From Prolixibacteraceae bacterium (GTDB lineage Bacteria > Bacteroidota > Bacteroidia > Bacteroidales > Prolixibacteraceae), in NCBI GenBank assembly GCA_016930735.1, contig JAFGGF010000141.1:1-7352 (forward strand): a DNA stretch of 7,352 nucleotides, in the 5' to 3' direction. This document shows, in pieces, positions 1 through 6,048 of this stretch. The position numbers and the translations under genes are program-made. The notes beneath the pieces are model-generated. The model was given only the letters and a program-made list of their open reading frames with translations, did no database searches and was not told the DNA's origin. The first letter of the stretch is position 1. The number at the start of each line of letters is the position of its first letter.

Positions 1-212
1 AAACCAAGCACTTTTGAAATGGTAGTTACCAGCAATGTTTTTGCGAGCCCGGGAACACCAATGAGCAAACAGTGCCCCCTACTGAACAATGAAGTAAGTA
101 CCTGTGTTATAATTTCATCCTGCCCGTATATCGATTTTTTAATTTCAGATTTTAATTCCTCATATTTCCGCTTTAATGCGTCAAGCGCCTCAACATCGTT
201 CTTGTATTTCAT
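1..212 (-). CDS. MoxR-family AAA+ ATPase, N-terminal part (cut by window edge)
   Basis: This is the beginning of a MoxR-type AAA+ ATPase; 70 codons are visible and the rest lies beyond the left edge. The protein starts MKYKNDVEALDALK, continues with a charged helix, and reaches a Walker A motif GVPGLAKT at residues 52-59, preceded by SRGHCLLI. The spelling GxPGxAKT with a preceding GH-LL strand is typical of MoxR ATPases (family knowledge). MoxR proteins are cytoplasmic ATPases thought to act as chaperones that mature or insert cofactors into partner proteins, often with a VWA-domain partner; no partner is visible here. The ATG at 210-212 is chosen because an in-frame TAA lies ten codons upstream with no ATG, GTG or TTG between. 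It follows the surA-like gene by 78 bp on the same strand with no evident terminator, so it may belong to the same transcript. Walker B and sensor motifs cannot be checked. Confidence 0.9.
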   Translation of the reverse strand, partial: MKYKNDVEALDALKRKYEELKSEIKKSIYGQDEIITQVLTSLFSRGHCLLIGVPGLAKTLLVTTISKVLG

Positions 213-290
213 CCGGTCAATTATCTGATTATTAATGTTTATTTATATCTGATTTTTTTGATAATTTTTAACTATTTGTAACTGGAACGT
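213..290. other. Short AT-rich spacer between the surA-like gene and moxR
   Basis: A 78-bp gap, the longest within the leftward gene run. I find no GC-rich stem followed by a T-run on the minus strand and no exact TANNTTTG element, so neither a terminator nor a separate moxR promoter is supported. A 9-bp direct repeat, TATCTGATT, occurs at 222-230 and 246-254, 24 bp apart; in such AT-rich DNA this may be chance. Confidence 0.5.
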
Positions 291-1637
291 CTATTTAATC
301 CAGTTGTCAAAATTAAAATTACAGTTTGCATAAGTAGCATCAATTCTGATAAAAGTATTGTCCTGGTGTTTCCTGATCCAGTCTTTTAAAGTATCCTCTT
401 TTTTCTCAGCCAGGAAAACTTCTGCAATTTGCTGATAGTCGTTTTGCAGATCTGCCTTATGACCGTCAATTTTATTTACCAGCTTAATTATCTTATAAAC
501 AACCCTCTGGCTTTCATCAATTGATTCAAAGGGATCTGATATCTCATTCAGCTTCAAACCGGTAATCACTTTACTTACATCGGCCGGCAAATCCACAACA
601 GGGAATTTCGATGACATGGTATATGGATTGATTACCAAACCCCCGTTATTCCTTGAATTTTTATCTGAAGAAAATAAAATGGCTGCATCTTCGAAAGGTA
701 AATCCCCCTTACGGATAATTTTAGCAAGGCTGTCGAGTTGGGTAATAGTATGTTCACGTGCTTCAGGTGATACTTTCGGTTGCATAAGGATATGGCGGGT
801 TTTTACCTTCTCACCTTTACGGTCCATCAGTTGTATAATATGATAACCCATTTCACTTCTAACAACATTCGAAATCTGGTCCTTTTTCAGGTTAAAAGCT
901 ACTGACGCATAATTCGGATCCAACTCAGCACGGCCGTAATAAGGCAGTTCACCGCCATTACTTGCGGAAGGCCCTTCAGAATAAAACATGGCCAGCGAAC
1001 CAAAACTGGCACCGTTTTCTATGCGTTGTTTTAAGTCCCTCAACTGTGCTTTTACCCTGTTGTCTTCGGAAATATCGATAAGCGGGATCATTGTAATCTG
1101 CTGATATTCGTACTGGGTAGGCACTTCCGGAACCTCTTCTTCTTTTAACTTCCGGAAATAAGCCCTGACTTCTGCTGGTGTTGCCGTAACATTTTCAACA
1201 ATTTTAGCCTGCATTTGCTGGGTTAATATCTGGTTGCGTATAGGTTCCTGCATCTCCGATTTTAACACAGCAACCGGTTTACCAAAATATTCCTCAACCT
1301 GTTTTTCCCCTCCCAAACGGCTTATATACATCTGAATGGTACTTTCCAATTGTTGGTTGATCTGGCTTGGGGTAGCATCAATCAGCGTATCCAGTTCTGC
1401 TTCGGCAAGAAGGAGTTTATCGACCAGTAAATTTTCAAGTAATTCACATTTCATATCACCTTCAGTAGTCATTCCCTGAGCCTGAGCCTGCAGGTAATTA
1501 TTTTCAACATCCGACTTCAGGATTATATTTCCACCAACAACAGCCACAACCTGGTCAATAACCTTATCCTGTGCAATTGTTGAAAAAGTGGTAAATAATG
1601 CTGATATCAAAATTAAAATTCCTTGTTTTATTTTCAT
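291..1637 (-). CDS. surA: SurA-like periplasmic chaperone / peptidyl-prolyl isomerase (448 aa)
   Basis: A SurA-type periplasmic chaperone, expected to bind unfolded outer-membrane proteins and carry them toward the BAM complex (family role). The mature protein begins after a signal peptide, MKIKQGILILISALFTTFST, with likely cleavage before Gln23 (IA|QDK). Residues about 24-170 form the SurA N-terminal helical domain, starting with the typical DQVVAVVGGNIILKSDVE. Parvulin-like domain 1 covers about 178-272 (NGGELPYYGRAEL, then GYHIIQLMDRKG) and domain 2 about 278-388 (TRHILMQP, FSSDKNSRNNGG). A C-terminal helix with KKEDTLKDWIRK closes the fold. At 448 residues it is close to E. coli SurA (428). 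The start at 1635-1637 is preferred over an in-frame ATG at 1715, because it gives a clean signal peptide and sits 7 bp after the upstream stop. Domain 1 has Gln/Ile where the first parvulin histidine should be, and domain 2 lacks the final GYH histidine, so isomerase activity is doubtful. The stop is TAG. Confidence 0.92.
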   Translation of the reverse strand: MKIKQGILILISALFTTFSTIAQDKVIDQVVAVVGGNIILKSDVENNYLQAQAQGMTTEGDMKCELLENLLVDKLLLAEAELDTLIDATPSQINQQLESTIQMYISRLGGEKQVEEYFGKPVAVLKSEMQEPIRNQILTQQMQAKIVENVTATPAEVRAYFRKLKEEEVPEVPTQYEYQQITMIPLIDISEDNRVKAQLRDLKQRIENGASFGSLAMFYSEGPSASNGGELPYYGRAELDPNYASVAFNLKKDQISNVVRSEMGYHIIQLMDRKGEKVKTRHILMQPKVSPEAREHTITQLDSLAKIIRKGDLPFEDAAILFSSDKNSRNNGGLVINPYTMSSKFPVVDLPADVSKVITGLKLNEISDPFESIDESQRVVYKIIKLVNKIDGHKADLQNDYQQIAEVFLAEKKEDTLKDWIRKHQDNTFIRIDATYANCNFNFDNWIK

Positions 1638-1644
1638 GACTAAT

Positions 1645-2508
1645 TTATTTTTCAACATCGTATATATTAAATTTATTGTTTCTGATCCCCTCATTATAAA
1701 TATCCTGTTCAACATTCTTTAAAAAAGTAAGTTTTCTCCGGTTCAGAATCAGGTTTTTAATCTGTCCTCCCACGTAATCGACCGGCGCTGTTTGCCCGGC
1801 AAGCCTGTAATCACGGATACAAACCATATAATAATAATCAGAATCACTGGCTTCGAGCATTGTATTCCTTTCAAGGAAACGTTTTTGATCTGTAATTTCA
1901 GTTGGTATAAAATTTATAATATAGTCGAAGTCGATCCACAAATCATTAAACGAATCAAAAGCTTTAGCATACTGCAGGCAATATTCTTTTAAATCCCTGA
2001 AATTTTCATCCGATTCATTTCCGCAATAAAGTTTTAATTGTTCAGGATTGGCAACTTCAACAGGAATTTTCAGGTAAATCCCTTTAACAATATTCCTGTT
2101 AAGAATAAAATTACCGGTATTATTATTATAGTAATCTTTTATTTCAGAATCTGAAACTGTTGTATCCATTTTCTGGGCAACAAGTTCGTTTTTATATTTA
2201 TAAATTATCAGGGAATTCCGGTATTCCTCAAGCTCTTTTGAAACATTTTTCTGGTCATTCGAAAGGTTTTCCTCAGCTTTTTGAATAAGCAATTCTTTCT
2301 GAATCCACTTTTTTATATAATCTTCTGCCATTAAAATACTGTCAGAAGGGTTTATTTTATCAGGTATAAAATCCTCCAAATCAGAAAGGTACAAATATTT
2401 ATCGCTTACCCTGGCCAGAGCTTTACCTTTTTCTTCGGTATTATTATTATTACAAGCAATAAGAATCAATAAAACCGATGATATGTAAATAATTTTCTTA
2501 AGATTCAC
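1645..2508 (-). CDS. SurA-related lipoprotein without an evident parvulin domain (287 aa)
   Basis: A predicted membrane-anchored lipoprotein, probably a chaperone partner of its two neighbours. The N-terminus MNLKKIIYISSVLLILIAC is a lipoprotein signal with lipobox LIAC and lipidated Cys19, followed by an Asn run and TEEKG. Residues about 28-130 look like a SurA/PrsA N-terminal domain: ALARVSDKYLYLSDLEDFIP, then long amphipathic helices (IKKWIQKELLIQKAEE, KELEEYRNSLIIYKYKNELV). Residues about 138-245 sit where a parvulin domain would be, but HIL, GGELG and GYH motifs are absent; IVKGIYLKI and YYYMVCIRDYRLAG may be its degenerate first and last strands. The tail, NLILNRRKLTFLKNVEQDIYNEG, resembles the closing helix of SurA/PpiD-like proteins. 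The start codon is GTG: an in-frame TAA lies two codons upstream, and a later start would destroy the signal. It overlaps the upstream gene by 11 bp, suggesting translational coupling. Such genes are often annotated as peptidyl-prolyl isomerases, which this sequence does not support. Function is inferred. Confidence 0.82.
   Translation of the reverse strand: MNLKKIIYISSVLLILIACNNNNTEEKGKALARVSDKYLYLSDLEDFIPDKINPSDSILMAEDYIKKWIQKELLIQKAEENLSNDQKNVSKELEEYRNSLIIYKYKNELVAQKMDTTVSDSEIKDYYNNNTGNFILNRNIVKGIYLKIPVEVANPEQLKLYCGNESDENFRDLKEYCLQYAKAFDSFNDLWIDFDYIINFIPTEITDQKRFLERNTMLEASDSDYYYMVCIRDYRLAGQTAPVDYVGGQIKNLILNRRKLTFLKNVEQDIYNEGIRNNKFNIYDVEK
2440..2451 (-). repeat. Four-unit AAT trinucleotide repeat encoding the Asn run after the lipobox
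   Basis: Four AAT codons in a row encode Asn20-Asn23 directly after the lipidated Cys19 of the 287-residue lipoprotein. Replication slippage here would change the length of the flexible linker in whole codons without shifting the frame. The run is short, so variability is possible but not shown. Confidence 0.6.
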
Positions 2509-4417
2509 TTTTTATCGATTTTAATAGCTTTCTATTTACCTTGATATCATATTTCGAACGAAGTTGCTTCACCCACTTTTCTTCGAGGAAAACCTGGTAA
2601 TCGGAGAGATACAACCCTCTTGCCTCATTTAATAATTTTGCTTCAGGTTTAACCATATCGCCTCTTATATATTCAAGCATATCATCAAAACCATCTGGTT
2701 TTTCACCGTCCCATACATAATAATTTATTATTGCATTGGAATTTTCTTCCCAGATACCTTCTTCTATAACTACCCTGTCAGATTCTTTGTTGACAATATC
2801 CCGTATTTCCTGCACTGTCAATCCATCCGAAAAATAATTATCCACTTCATTGCGTGTTTCAATATCCCTGCATCTGATTATCGTCCCCTTAAACCTTTCT
2901 CCCCACAAATATTTCCCTTTGTGCGAATTATAATATTCCTCAAGCCCAGCGCTGTCTTTTGACGCATACGACCATATTTTTTCATCGGAAATATTAAACA
3001 ACAGGATGCCATCGTGATATTCCTGCATCAGGTATCTGAAATCAGGATATTTTTCTTCAAGTTTTGAGTCTTCATAATCTGTCAATTCCTTTTCTACCCA
3101 ATTATTAAAATACATCGAAAGATTCCCGCTTTCAATTTCTTTTAATGTGGGATATTGATTTTTTACAAAAGAGATAAACGAATTCAGGTTATATTTAATA
3201 TTATCTGCCACAAACAATTCTTCAGACATTTCCTCAGAATTATTTTCATTCAAAACAGAAGTATTGTTTTTCAGGTTATTAAAATTATTTTCATTAACCT
3301 GAAAACCATATTCCTTTTTAAGTTTTGCAATAAAAGCAGTTTTGGAATATACACTTCGTGCAGGATCATTTTTAATCCTTCTTTCGATTTCAGGTTTTAA
3401 ATCTTCAAAACTTTTAACCGGCCGGTATGCCAAACGTTTAATAATATGATAACCATATTGGGTTACAATCGGCTCAGAAATGTCTCCGTCGTTCTGAAGG
3501 GCAAATGCTGGTTCTGCAAAATCAGTAATCATCCTGCCTGAACTAAACCAGGCCAATTCGCCACCATTCGCGGCAGAACTTTTATCATCGGAATACTTTT
3601 TAGCCAGCTCTGCAAAATCGACCCCGTTTTTTAATTGTTTATAAATGCTGTCGATTTCGCTCCGAAGCTTTTTCATTATTGTATTATCTGTTTCCGGAGG
3701 GAATGATTTCATAATGTGGGCAACTTTTAATTCACCCCTGGCATCTCTTTTATCAACTACTTTAAGTATGTGGTAGCCAAAATTCGAACGAACAGGCATA
3801 CTTATTTCCCCAACATTTGTTGAAAATGCTGCTTCTTCAAAAGGGTAAACCATTTGAAAGGCACTGAAATAGCCCAGATCACCCATATTGGATTTAGCCG
3901 ATGGATCTTCGGAATATTTTCTTGCGGCATCCCTGAAATCCATGCCTCCAAGGATTTCAGAACGTATTTCCATAATTTTATTGAATGCCTGCAATGTATC
4001 ATCCGGGGTCTGGTTCCCGGGAATACCCACAAGAATATGGCTGGCCCTGACTTCGGTTTTCATGCGCTGATAGGTATCTTCAACCTGTTGTTCGTTATAA
4101 CTTACATCCGTAAGATACGGAGCTGCAAGTTCTTTCCTGTAAGATGCCAATTCATTAATAAATGAAGGAATTGTGTCGTATTTCAAATTCTCTGCTTCTA
4201 TCACCTTCAGTCTGAAATTTATAAAAAGATCCATATATCCTTCCGGTGTTTTTTTATCGGAATCTTCAAGAAGGGTTGAATTATTCTTTTTATAAATTCT
4301 TACAAATTCATCTTTCGTAAATTGCTGCCCTTCTATTGTAAGAATAACTTCATTCTTTTGTGCGGCAATGCTAAAGGCGATCGAAAACAAAACAAAAAAG
4401 CTGACTAATCGTCTCAT
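2498..4417 (-). CDS. Secreted two-domain parvulin peptidyl-prolyl cis-trans isomerase (639 aa)
   Basis: A periplasmic foldase predicted to catalyse cis-trans isomerisation of prolyl bonds in exported proteins. The signal peptide MRRLVSFFVLFSIAFSIAAQ probably ends at AA|Q. Residues about 22-120 form a helical PrsA/SurA-like N-terminal arm (FINFRLKVIEAENLKYDTIP is characteristic). Parvulin domain 1 spans about 122-222: SHILV with His127, YSEDPSAKSNMGDLGYFSAF, and FGYHILKV with His216. Domain 2 spans about 229-328: AHIM with His234, YSDDKSSAANGGELAWFSSG, and YGYHIIKRL with His324. Both domains keep the two signature histidines of the parvulin active site, so both could be catalytic. The final 270 residues (about 371-639) have no motif I can name; the end, LYLSDYQVFLEEKWVKQLRSKY, resembles the closing segment of related Bacteroidota isomerases. 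It begins 22 bp after the guaB stop, without a Shine-Dalgarno sequence, and overlaps the lipoprotein gene by 11 bp. At 639 residues it is much longer than SurA; length and layout recall PpiD, but it has no retained membrane anchor. Confidence 0.9.
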   Translation of the reverse strand: MRRLVSFFVLFSIAFSIAAQKNEVILTIEGQQFTKDEFVRIYKKNNSTLLEDSDKKTPEGYMDLFINFRLKVIEAENLKYDTIPSFINELASYRKELAAPYLTDVSYNEQQVEDTYQRMKTEVRASHILVGIPGNQTPDDTLQAFNKIMEIRSEILGGMDFRDAARKYSEDPSAKSNMGDLGYFSAFQMVYPFEEAAFSTNVGEISMPVRSNFGYHILKVVDKRDARGELKVAHIMKSFPPETDNTIMKKLRSEIDSIYKQLKNGVDFAELAKKYSDDKSSAANGGELAWFSSGRMITDFAEPAFALQNDGDISEPIVTQYGYHIIKRLAYRPVKSFEDLKPEIERRIKNDPARSVYSKTAFIAKLKKEYGFQVNENNFNNLKNNTSVLNENNSEEMSEELFVADNIKYNLNSFISFVKNQYPTLKEIESGNLSMYFNNWVEKELTDYEDSKLEEKYPDFRYLMQEYHDGILLFNISDEKIWSYASKDSAGLEEYYNSHKGKYLWGERFKGTIIRCRDIETRNEVDNYFSDGLTVQEIRDIVNKESDRVVIEEGIWEENSNAIINYYVWDGEKPDGFDDMLEYIRGDMVKPEAKLLNEARGLYLSDYQVFLEEKWVKQLRSKYDIKVNRKLLKSIKSES

Positions 4418-4439
4418 ATTATGTAGATTTCACAAAAAA

Positions 4440-5912
4440 TTATCTTGCACTATAGTTAGGGGCTTCCCTGGTAATTGTAACATCATGAGGATGGCTTTCG
4501 AGGACACCGGCACCTGAAATTCGCACAAATTTGGCATGTTGGAGTGCTTCAATGTTTCTGGCACCGCAATATCCCATTCCTGCACGTAACCCGCCAACCA
4601 TCTGGTAAAGTACTTCATACAAACTTCCCTTGTAAGGTACGCGTGCTGCTATACCTTCCGGCACCAGTTTTTTAATATCTTCTTCCATATCCTGGAAATA
4701 CCTGTCTTTGGAACCTTTTTGCATGGCTTCAATCGAACCCATTCCACGATATGATTTAAATTTCCTTCCCTGATAAAGGATGGTTTCACCCGGCGATTCT
4801 TCAACACCTGCAAACATGCCACCTGCCATAATGGTATGTGCTCCTGCTGCCAGTGCTTTTACAATATCGCCCGAATAACGGATCCCCCCATCGGCGATAA
4901 CAGGCACACCTGAGTCTTTAATTGCTTTTGCAACACTGTATATTGCTGAAAGTTGGGGTATTCCTACTCCGGCAATCACCCGTGTTGTACATATCGATCC
5001 CGGCCCAACTCCAACTTTAACCGCATCGGCACCAGCCAGTACCAGGTCGGTTGCTGCCTGTGCTGTCCCGATGTTTCCGGCAACAAATTCCCTTTCCGGG
5101 TATTTAGCCTTTGCTTTTTTCACCATTTCGAGGACATTTGCCGAATGCCCGTGCGCTGTATCAATGACAATAGCATCAACCTGTGCTTTAATTAATTCAT
5201 CAATTCGTTCCATGGTATCTCCGGCAATTCCTACTGCTGCTGCAACACGAAGCCTGCCCTTTTCATCCTTACAGGCAAAAGGTTTATCTTTTGCTTTGGT
5301 AATATCTTTGTAAGTTACCAGGCCTATCAATCTTCTGTATTTATCTACAACCGGAAGTTTTTCGATTTTATGATGCTGAAGTATTTCCGAAGCAGCCTCC
5401 AGATCGGTCGATTCGGTTGATGTAACAAGGTTTTCGCTTGTCATTACTTCGGCAATCGGGCGATCCATATTCTTTTCAAACCTGAGGTCACGGTTTGTAA
5501 CAATACCAACAAGTACCCCATCTTCGCTGATAACAGGAATTCCCCCGATTTTATATGTCGACATCAGGTTCAGGGCATCTTTTACCTTTTTTTCCTTAAA
5601 TATGGTAATAGGGTCGTAAATCATGCCATTTTCAGCCCTCTTAACAGAAGTAACCTGCCTTGCCTGTTCTTCTATATCCATATTCTTATGGATCACACCA
5701 ATCCCTCCTTCGCGTGCAATAGCAATGGCAAGTTTGTATTCAGTTACCGTATCCATAGCTGCTGATACAATGGGTGTATTTACATTAATTGACCTTGTAA
5801 ATTTTGAAACGAGGCTTACTTCCCTTGGCAAAACTTCTGAATATGAGGGAAGTAATAAAACATCATCGAATGTTAAACCTTCACTTACTACTTTTTCAGA
5901 AAGAAATGACAT
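4440..5912 (-). CDS. guaB: IMP dehydrogenase
   Basis: Catalyses the NAD-dependent oxidation of IMP to XMP, the committed step of guanine nucleotide synthesis, in the cytoplasm. The 490-residue length is standard for bacterial IMPDH. The TIM barrel opens with GLTFDDVLLLP (12-22) and TPIVSAAMDTVTE (46-58), is interrupted by two CBS domains at about 97-150 and 156-208 (KIGGIPVISEDGVLVGIVTNRD and HKIEKLPVVDKYRRLIGLVT regions), and resumes with VAAAVG and the IDTAHGHS segment. The catalytic loop GVGPGSICTTR contains the nucleophile Cys308, and ADGGIRYSGDI (340-350) is the IMP phosphate-binding segment. The mobile flap motif EGIAARVPYKG is at 419-429 and GGLRAGMGYCGA near 440-451. All key elements are intact, so it should be active. 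The ATG at 5910-5912 gives the usual MSFLSEK start and lies behind an A-rich leader with no Shine-Dalgarno sequence. It is the first gene of the leftward run and faces recQ across 136 bp. The CBS pair usually binds purine nucleotides for allosteric control (family knowledge). Confidence 0.98.
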   Translation of the reverse strand: MSFLSEKVVSEGLTFDDVLLLPSYSEVLPREVSLVSKFTRSINVNTPIVSAAMDTVTEYKLAIAIAREGGIGVIHKNMDIEEQARQVTSVKRAENGMIYDPITIFKEKKVKDALNLMSTYKIGGIPVISEDGVLVGIVTNRDLRFEKNMDRPIAEVMTSENLVTSTESTDLEAASEILQHHKIEKLPVVDKYRRLIGLVTYKDITKAKDKPFACKDEKGRLRVAAAVGIAGDTMERIDELIKAQVDAIVIDTAHGHSANVLEMVKKAKAKYPEREFVAGNIGTAQAATDLVLAGADAVKVGVGPGSICTTRVIAGVGIPQLSAIYSVAKAIKDSGVPVIADGGIRYSGDIVKALAAGAHTIMAGGMFAGVEESPGETILYQGRKFKSYRGMGSIEAMQKGSKDRYFQDMEEDIKKLVPEGIAARVPYKGSLYEVLYQMVGGLRAGMGYCGARNIEALQHAKFVRISGAGVLESHPHDVTITREAPNYSAR

Positions 5913-5943
5913 TTGTTTAATTTTTTATATTTTTATTTACGCG

Positions 5944-5951
5944 CAAAACTA
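5944..5951 (-). promoter_or_regulatory. Candidate -7 element of the guaB promoter
   Basis: On the minus strand this reads TAGTTTTG, an exact match to the Bacteroidota -7 consensus TANNTTTG recognised by the primary sigma factor (established for Bacteroides). It would place transcription start near 5938 and give a leader of about 25 nt before the guaB ATG. The matching -33 TTTG is not seen at the expected spacing near 5970, so this is half a promoter by consensus. The position, directly upstream of the first gene of the run, favours it being real. Confidence 0.45.
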
Positions 5952-5960
5952 CAAAAAATA

Positions 5961-5970
5961 AGTTATAACT
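5961..5970. promoter_or_regulatory. Perfect 10-bp palindrome AGTTATAACT, possible operator
   Basis: The ten bases equal their own reverse complement; symmetry does not extend to the flanks. The palindrome occupies the spacer just upstream of the candidate guaB -7 element, where a repressor could block RNA polymerase. It does not match a regulator site known to me, and short AT palindromes arise by chance in such sequence, so a regulatory role is only a suggestion. Confidence 0.2.
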
Positions 5971-6048
5971 ATTGATTTATTTTGGTTTGTAGCTGTTTTT
6001 CAGGATTAAAAAAAGTTAAAGGTTGATATGATTTCTTAAAAAACTGAT

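Larger units (their letters stand above)
5913..6048. other. Divergent intergenic region between guaB and recQ
   Basis: 136 bp of AT-rich DNA that must hold the start signals for both guaB (leftward) and recQ (rightward). I see a candidate guaB -7 element and a 10-bp palindrome, listed separately. Rightward, the nearest match to a Bacteroidota -7 element is TTATTTTG at 5977-5984, one base off TANNTTTG, with no convincing -33 TTTG at the right distance, so a recQ promoter is not called. The leader of guaB would be only about 25 nt, too short for a purine riboswitch aptamer. A three-codon reading frame from ATG at 6028 ends in TAA at 6037-6039 and is probably meaningless. Confidence 0.7.

Noticed and set aside
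616..843. Rightward open frame opposite the surA-like gene
   Set aside because: It is the complement of a clear coding region, has no recognisable domain and shows no start signals of its own.
1638..1715. Longer surA-like reading frame starting at 1715, adding 26 residues
   Set aside because: The extension would overlap the end of the lipoprotein gene by 71 bp and bury the signal peptide. The ATG at 1637 gives a standard signal peptide 7 bp after the upstream stop.
3155..3400. Rightward open frame opposite the 639-residue isomerase
   Set aside because: It arises from the AT-rich Asn-rich linker on the other strand; the composition is poor in motif content and nothing supports expression.
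3854..4165. Rightward 103-codon open frame opposite the first parvulin domain
   Set aside because: It mirrors a conserved parvulin-coding stretch; the real gene on the minus strand fully explains this DNA.
5913..5938. Purine riboswitch or attenuator ahead of guaB
   Set aside because: The probable leader is only about 25 nt of A/T-rich sequence with no stem-loop; too short for an aptamer.
5623..5961. Rightward 112-codon open frame opposite the start of guaB
   Set aside because: It covers the conserved guaB N-terminus in antisense and ends in the intergenic region; no domain is recognisable.
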